Part shown: positions 14,221 through 16,381 of the stretch, one piece after another
Layout: each line of letters begins with the position of its first letter
Numbering within the stretch: position 1 is the first letter of the stretch
Source: Candidatus Muproteobacteria bacterium RIFCSPHIGHO2_01_FULL_65_16
Lineage (GTDB): Bacteria; Pseudomonadota; Gammaproteobacteria; Acidiferrobacterales; Sulfurifustaceae
Direction of reading: 5' to 3'
Length of the DNA: 16,381 nucleotides
Assembly (NCBI GenBank): GCA_001785175.1
Contig: MFSY01000059.1
Location: forward strand, 219-16,599
Notes under the pieces: model-generated
What the model saw: the letters and a program-made list of their open reading frames with translations, nothing else
The model's database searches: none
Told to the model about the DNA's origin: nothing
Program-made: the position numbers and the translations under genes

Positions 14221-14246
14221 CATGGATGATACGGGATGGTTTACAA
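14214..14246. promoter_or_regulatory. Putative BirA biotin operator
   Basis: The right half-site GGTTTACAA (14238-14246) matches the proteobacterial BirA half-site exactly. At the expected 15-base spacing lies a weak left half, CAGTCAACA (14214-14222, 5/9 matches to TTGTAAACC). It overlaps the -35 of the putative bioF promoter and the comF start codon, a position suited to biotin-dependent repression of the bio operon. The weak left half keeps this tentative. Confidence 0.5.
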
Positions 14247-14940
14247 CAGGCTAAAGGTTCTACAGGACTGGTTTCTCCCCGGAAGCTGCCTGCTGTGCGC
14301 CGCACCGGTGGGATTCGGCGCGGATTTTTGCCGTGACTGCGAGGCGTCGCTGCCACGGCCCGGCTCCACATGCCGGATATGCGCCGCGCCCCTCGAAGGG
14401 GCGGAGGATACCGACGCGCCCTGCGGCGAGTGCCAGAAACGCCCGCCGAAGTTCGCCCGGGTGCGGACGCTGTTTACCTACGCCCCACCGGTGGATCGCC
14501 TGATACAAAACCTGAAATACCACCGCCGGCTTGAACTTGCGCGCGTTCTGGGCGATCGGCTCGCCGGCTGTCTCGCGTCCCTGAACGAGCCGCGACCGGA
14601 CGTCATTGTGCCGGTGCCGCTGCACCGCTCGCGCCTGCGGGAGCGCGGCTACAATCAGTCGCTCGAGCTCGCCCGGCCCATCGCCCGCCGCCTGCGCCTG
14701 CCGCTCGATTACCGGAGCGTGCGCCGCACCCGCGCCACCGCGCCGCAGACCGAGCTGCCGCGCGAACAGCGGCGGAAAAACGTCCGCGGCGCCTTTCAGG
14801 CGGATAACGTGTTCGAGGGACGACGCGTCGCCGTGGTGGACGACGTCATGACCAGCGGGCATACCGCCGCCGCCCTGGCAGAGTGTCTGCGCAGGGCGGG
14901 GGCGAAGGAAATTCTAGTGTGGGTGGTGGCGCGGGCCTGA
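14236..14940 (+). CDS. comF: ComF/GntX-family phosphoribosyltransferase-like protein
   Basis: A 234-residue member of the ComF family, linked to use of imported DNA in transformation and, as GntX/YhgH, adjacent to bioH in E. coli. An N-terminal zinc-ribbon region has paired cysteines (C18/C21, C32/C35, C46/C49, C63/C66), then a PRTase fold with the PRPP-binding loop [13 protein letters not shown] (198-210) and the conserved RGYNQ motif (127-131). It is divergent from bioF with a 135-base gap. The ATG at 14236 has only a weak ribosome site and lies within the putative BirA operator, so a biotin effect on comF is possible but unproven. It converges on a 65-codon gene 13 bases downstream. Confidence 0.93.
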   Translation: MVYNRLKVLQDWFLPGSCLLCAAPVGFGADFCRDCEASLPRPGSTCRICAAPLEGAEDTDAPCGECQKRPPKFARVRTLFTYAPPVDRLIQNLKYHRRLELARVLGDRLAGCLASLNEPRPDVIVPVPLHRSRLRERGYNQSLELARPIARRLRLPLDYRSVRRTRATAPQTELPREQRRKNVRGAFQADNVFEGRRVAVVDDVMTSGHTAAALAECLRRAGAKEILVWVVARA

Positions 14941-14953
14941 CCCCGCGCCCGGG

Positions 14954-15151
14954 TTACAGCCGGGGCTCGTTTTGTTGGAGTGTCTGTTTTTCAGAAGCGG
15001 CTTGGGGGCCGAGGCCGGCGCGCACGATCCTGCGCAGGTCGGCAAGCTCCCTCTGGAGCGCCGCGAACGCGGAGGCCAATTCCTTGGCTTCCAAGTCTTT
15101 CTCGTTTTTGCCGTGTGTTTCCATCTTCGTCTTGCGGAGCGGTTCACTCAT
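14954..15151 (-). CDS. Small hypothetical protein with helical/coiled-coil core
   Basis: 65 residues from ATG 15151. The start is chosen because AAGGAGGGTG stands about 5 bases upstream, one of the strongest ribosome sites in the window; a longer frame to 15322 has no comparable signal. The protein is charged and hydrophilic, with a heptad-like helix ELASAFAALQRELADLRRIV (28-47) and a polar, Gln-rich C-terminus. No membrane segment, signal peptide or cysteine. I do not recognise the family. It converges with comF. Expression is likely, function unknown. Confidence 0.7.
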   Translation of the reverse strand: MSEPLRKTKMETHGKNEKDLEAKELASAFAALQRELADLRRIVRAGLGPQAASEKQTLQQNEPRL

Positions 15152-15155
15152 GTCA

Positions 15156-15165
15156 ACACCCTCCT
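15156..15165 (-). promoter_or_regulatory. Strong ribosome binding site of the 65-codon gene
   Basis: On the minus strand the leader reads AAGGAGGGTGTTGAC immediately before ATG 15151. The near-consensus AAGGAGG at good spacing decides the start of this small gene. Confidence 0.7.
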
Positions 15166-15478
15166 TATGTTTCGACTGATTACGGAACCGTGAATGCCGG
15201 CGGTCGTGAGGAGTGGCTGGGCACGGTATTGCGGGTATTAAACGCCGTGCGCCGCCGGATACAAGCCAGTATAGGACAGAAAAGGATGACCGGCGCTCCT
15301 TCGCCGACAGACCGCCGGGCAAGGTACCACAATTAAGCGCGCTGGTGAGAACCGGCCGTCAGGTCACGGCTTAATAAGTAAATGCTAATACTCTAAACAG
15401 CTTGCCATGCCGCCAGAACCAGCGGCGGCGGAAGGCGTATCGCAAGCACGATCGCCAGACGCACCGTTGTCCTCAGCC
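15166..15478. other. Intergenic stretch without recognisable genes
   Basis: Between the 65-codon gene and the hairpin element I see no convincing frame, RNA gene or clear promoter. Local AT content rises near 15370-15400 (AATAAGTAAATGCTAATAC), which may mark a promoter, but I cannot assign it to a gene. Longer frames crossing here lack ribosome sites and run through the hairpin repeats. Confidence 0.5.
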
Positions 15479-15646
15479 CAGCAGGTTGCTGAAAAACTCG
15501 TTTTTCAGCAACCTGCGGTGCGGTCGAGGGACCGGCCGCCATTTTTCAAGCACGCAAGTGCTTGAAAAATGGAGCGAGCCGCGGACATGCGCCGCGGCGA
15601 AGCGAGCTGAAAAAGTCCAGGATGGACTTTTTCAGCATCCTGTTGG
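15479..15646. mobile_element. MITE/REPIN-like element with three perfect hairpins
   Basis: About 168 bases bounded by imperfect inverted ends: CAGCAGGTTGCTGAAAAA on the left, CAACAGGATGCTGAAAAA read inward from the right. Three perfect stems lie in a row: 17 bp at 15481-15516 with a 2-base centre, 15 bp at 15539-15572 with loop GCAA, and 14 bp at 15607-15637 with loop GGA. The TGCTGAAAAA core resembles dispersed gammaproteobacterial repeats (memory, unsearched). It encodes no transposase, so movement would need one in trans. Confidence 0.7.
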
Positions 15647-15707
15647 ACATCAAAAAGAAGATCAGCGCGGCGACGAAGAAGAGCGGTGCGGTGTACAAGA
15701 TCCTCAT
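15546..15707 (-). CDS. Possible small single-pass membrane peptide
   Basis: A 53-residue frame whose ATG (15705-15707) lies 2 bases after the stop of the preceding small gene. Residues about 3-20 form one strongly hydrophobic segment (ILYTAPLFFVAALIFFLM) followed by Arg and Lys, typical of a small inner-membrane peptide. The second half (about 24-53) is encoded by the hairpin element, including KKSILDFFS across the third hairpin, so the original C-terminus may have been replaced by the insertion. No good ribosome site is seen, so translation would depend on coupling. It may be chance; the opposite strand also gives a hydrophobic run. Toxin-like character is speculation. Confidence 0.4.
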   Translation of the reverse strand: MRILYTAPLFFVAALIFFLMSNRMLKKSILDFFSSLRRGACPRLAPFFKHLRA

Positions 15708-15709
15708 CG

Positions 15710-15904
15710 TTATTTTGGCAGGAGGCGCTGTTTCTGCGCGATCTCGACGAAGGTCTCGATGCGGATGAGCCGGCTGTCAATATCGCGGACCTCCTTCGCC
15801 ATCTTCTCCACCTGGTTCGAGAGCCGCTCGACTTCGCCCGCCAGGCGGATCGCGGACGTGAGCGCGTTAAATATCTTTTCGCTGATGGCCACGCGCGCCC
15901 CCAT
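15710..15904 (-). CDS. Small coiled-coil hypothetical protein, partner of the RHH-like gene
   Basis: A 64-residue, mainly helical protein with a heptad pattern from about residue 15 to 55 (AIRLAGEVERLSNQVEKM and RLIRIETFVEIAQ). Its ATG at 15904 lies 36 bases inside the upstream RHH-like gene in another frame, giving a 38-base overlap and probable translational coupling; GGGCGGA precedes it. It has no cysteine, catalytic motif or membrane segment. Similar small RIETxxEIA-ending proteins next to RHH genes are familiar to me from other proteobacteria, but I know no assigned function. It could be an oligomerising partner of the upstream protein. Confidence 0.75.
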   Translation of the reverse strand: MGARVAISEKIFNALTSAIRLAGEVERLSNQVEKMAKEVRDIDSRLIRIETFVEIAQKQRLLPK

Positions 15905-16166
15905 GTTTCCGCCCGAAGTGCCGCAGCGTTTCCTCGACCTCCTTCTCCGCGCGCGCGAGCGCCTGCAACGCCCGCTTGTTGGTGCGGATCACTTCATCGG
16001 CCAGGTGCTCCAGGTCTTTTTGGTCCTGGCCCGCCGGCTCGTAGGCGTCTATCGCGCGGCGGTGGATCTCGGCCGCCGACAGCCGCATGGCCTTGGCCAG
16101 GGAATCGAGTTTTCTCCGCTGCTCCCGGCGCAGCAGCACAACGGTGCGTTCCAACAGCGCGCTCAT
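15867..16166 (-). CDS. Ribbon-helix-helix-like small regulator
   Basis: 99 residues. Residues about 7-42 fit a ribbon-helix-helix DNA-binding fold: a short strand RTVVLL, helix REQRRKLDSLAKAM, a turn with Ser30, and helix AAEIHRRAIDAY, as in VapB-like antitoxins. The rest is charged and helical (DLEHLADEVIRTNKRALQALARAEKE), ending in a basic tail. The ATG at 16166 has AGGAGGA 6 bases upstream, and palindromes overlie its promoter, as expected for autoregulation. It heads a small operon with overlapping genes. A toxin-antitoxin role is inferred from layout only; no known toxin fold follows. Confidence 0.75.
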   Translation of the reverse strand: MSALLERTVVLLRREQRRKLDSLAKAMRLSAAEIHRRAIDAYEPAGQDQKDLEHLADEVIRTNKRALQALARAEKEVEETLRHFGRKHGGARGHQRKDI

Positions 16167-16172
16167 CGGTTA

Positions 16173-16222
16173 TCCTCCTGTGCCATGCCGGGTTTTGTAG
16201 CACATGTGCATCATATGTGCAA
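16173..16222 (-). promoter_or_regulatory. Promoter and ribosome site of the RHH-like operon
   Basis: On the minus strand, -35 TTGCAC (16217-16222) and -10 TACAAA (16194-16199) are separated by 17 bases. The expected start is near 16187, leaving a leader of about 20 bases that carries AGGAGGA (16173-16179) before ATG 16166. Confidence 0.55.
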
Positions 16223-16229
16223 TTTGCAC
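16200..16229. promoter_or_regulatory. Palindromic operator array over the RHH promoter
   Basis: GCACATGTGC (16200-16209) is a perfect 10-base palindrome and GTGCAATTTGCAC (16217-16229) a perfect 13-base one. ATGTGCA is repeated at 16204-16210 and 16215-16221, exactly 11 bases apart, one helical turn. This covers the -35 and the spacer. Arrays of half-sites at such spacing are typical for RHH repressors, so the RHH-like protein itself is the likely binder. Confidence 0.6.
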
Positions 16230-16279
16230 GGCCGCGCCGCCGACCGCGCGTCGTCCGCCACGGCCGTGACCTTACTTCA

Positions 16280-16308
16280 TTATCGAGCCGCCCTGCGGGC
16301 GGCGTTTA
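16280..16308 (+). repeat. TTATCGAGCCGCCC hairpin repeat, distant copy
   Basis: The word at 9424-9452 recurs with a TGC loop instead of TTC and one further change near the end. The DNA beyond it to 16381 holds short palindromes (GTGCATGGATGCAC near 16342; GCGCAGGGATGCGC at the very end) and no gene that I can support. Confidence 0.75.
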
Positions 16309-16381
16309 TATGAATGCGGGATGCTCCATTATTTCCCGTGCCGTGCATGGATGCACCAATGCCGCGGGCGCAGGGATGCGC

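Noticed and set aside
15402-16313. 303-residue plus-strand frame
   Set aside because: It is antisense to three small genes, two with good ribosome sites or overlaps, crosses all hairpins and has no recognisable domain.

Overview
The window is high-GC DNA that reads like a gammaproteobacterial chromosome, possibly from a sulfur- or metal-oxidising lineage in the broad Chromatiales/Acidiferrobacterales area. That placement is inferred from protein wording, the comF-bioFHCD neighbourhood and the types of dispersed repeats; no marker gene proves it. Nearly all genes are on the minus strand. The exceptions are a CULT-domain gene (2344-2751) and comF (14236-14940).

Layout. 8-2073: a two-component pair, a CHASE-like membrane histidine kinase and a single-domain response regulator, joined by an ATGA overlap. 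2095-2250: a block of dispersed intergenic repeats. 2344-2751: a stand-alone cereblon-type CULT-domain protein. 2765-9370: a long minus-strand run reading coxB, coxA, coxC, ctaA, ctaB, then a 2-Cys peroxiredoxin and a VIT1/CCC1-family metal transporter. 9095-9890: a perfect 398-bp tandem duplication that leaves a truncated copy of the coxB 5' end upstream of the intact gene. 9818-10254: about 430 bp of hairpin-rich and heptameric repeats. 10308-14100: bioF-bioH-bioC-bioD, with a plausible BirA operator and promoter between bioF and the divergent comF. 14954-15151: a 65-codon gene with a very strong ribosome binding site. 15479-15646: a MITE/REPIN-like element with three perfect hairpins. 15546-16166: two certain small genes plus one possible one, led by a ribbon-helix-helix-like protein with palindromes over its promoter.

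The most notable content is the oxidase cluster. Subunit II keeps every CuA ligand. Subunit I, otherwise a close relative of gammaproteobacterial aa3 CoxA, has lost one of three CuB histidines (Ser298), the helix-VI glutamate (Ala251) and the K-channel lysine (Val327). Subunit III has lost several usually conserved charged and His residues. The adjacent heme A synthase has Gln at both N-terminal heme-ligand positions, and the CuB chaperone gene ctaG, often found between coxA and coxC, is absent. The reading frames are intact, so this looks like a maintained, remodelled heme-copper complex, not decay. Its chemistry cannot be read from sequence alone.

A second theme is invasion by dispersed repeats. 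They fill intergenic gaps, extend the C-terminus of BioC, insert in frame into BioF, and create false N-terminal extensions in front of the CULT protein and the kinase.
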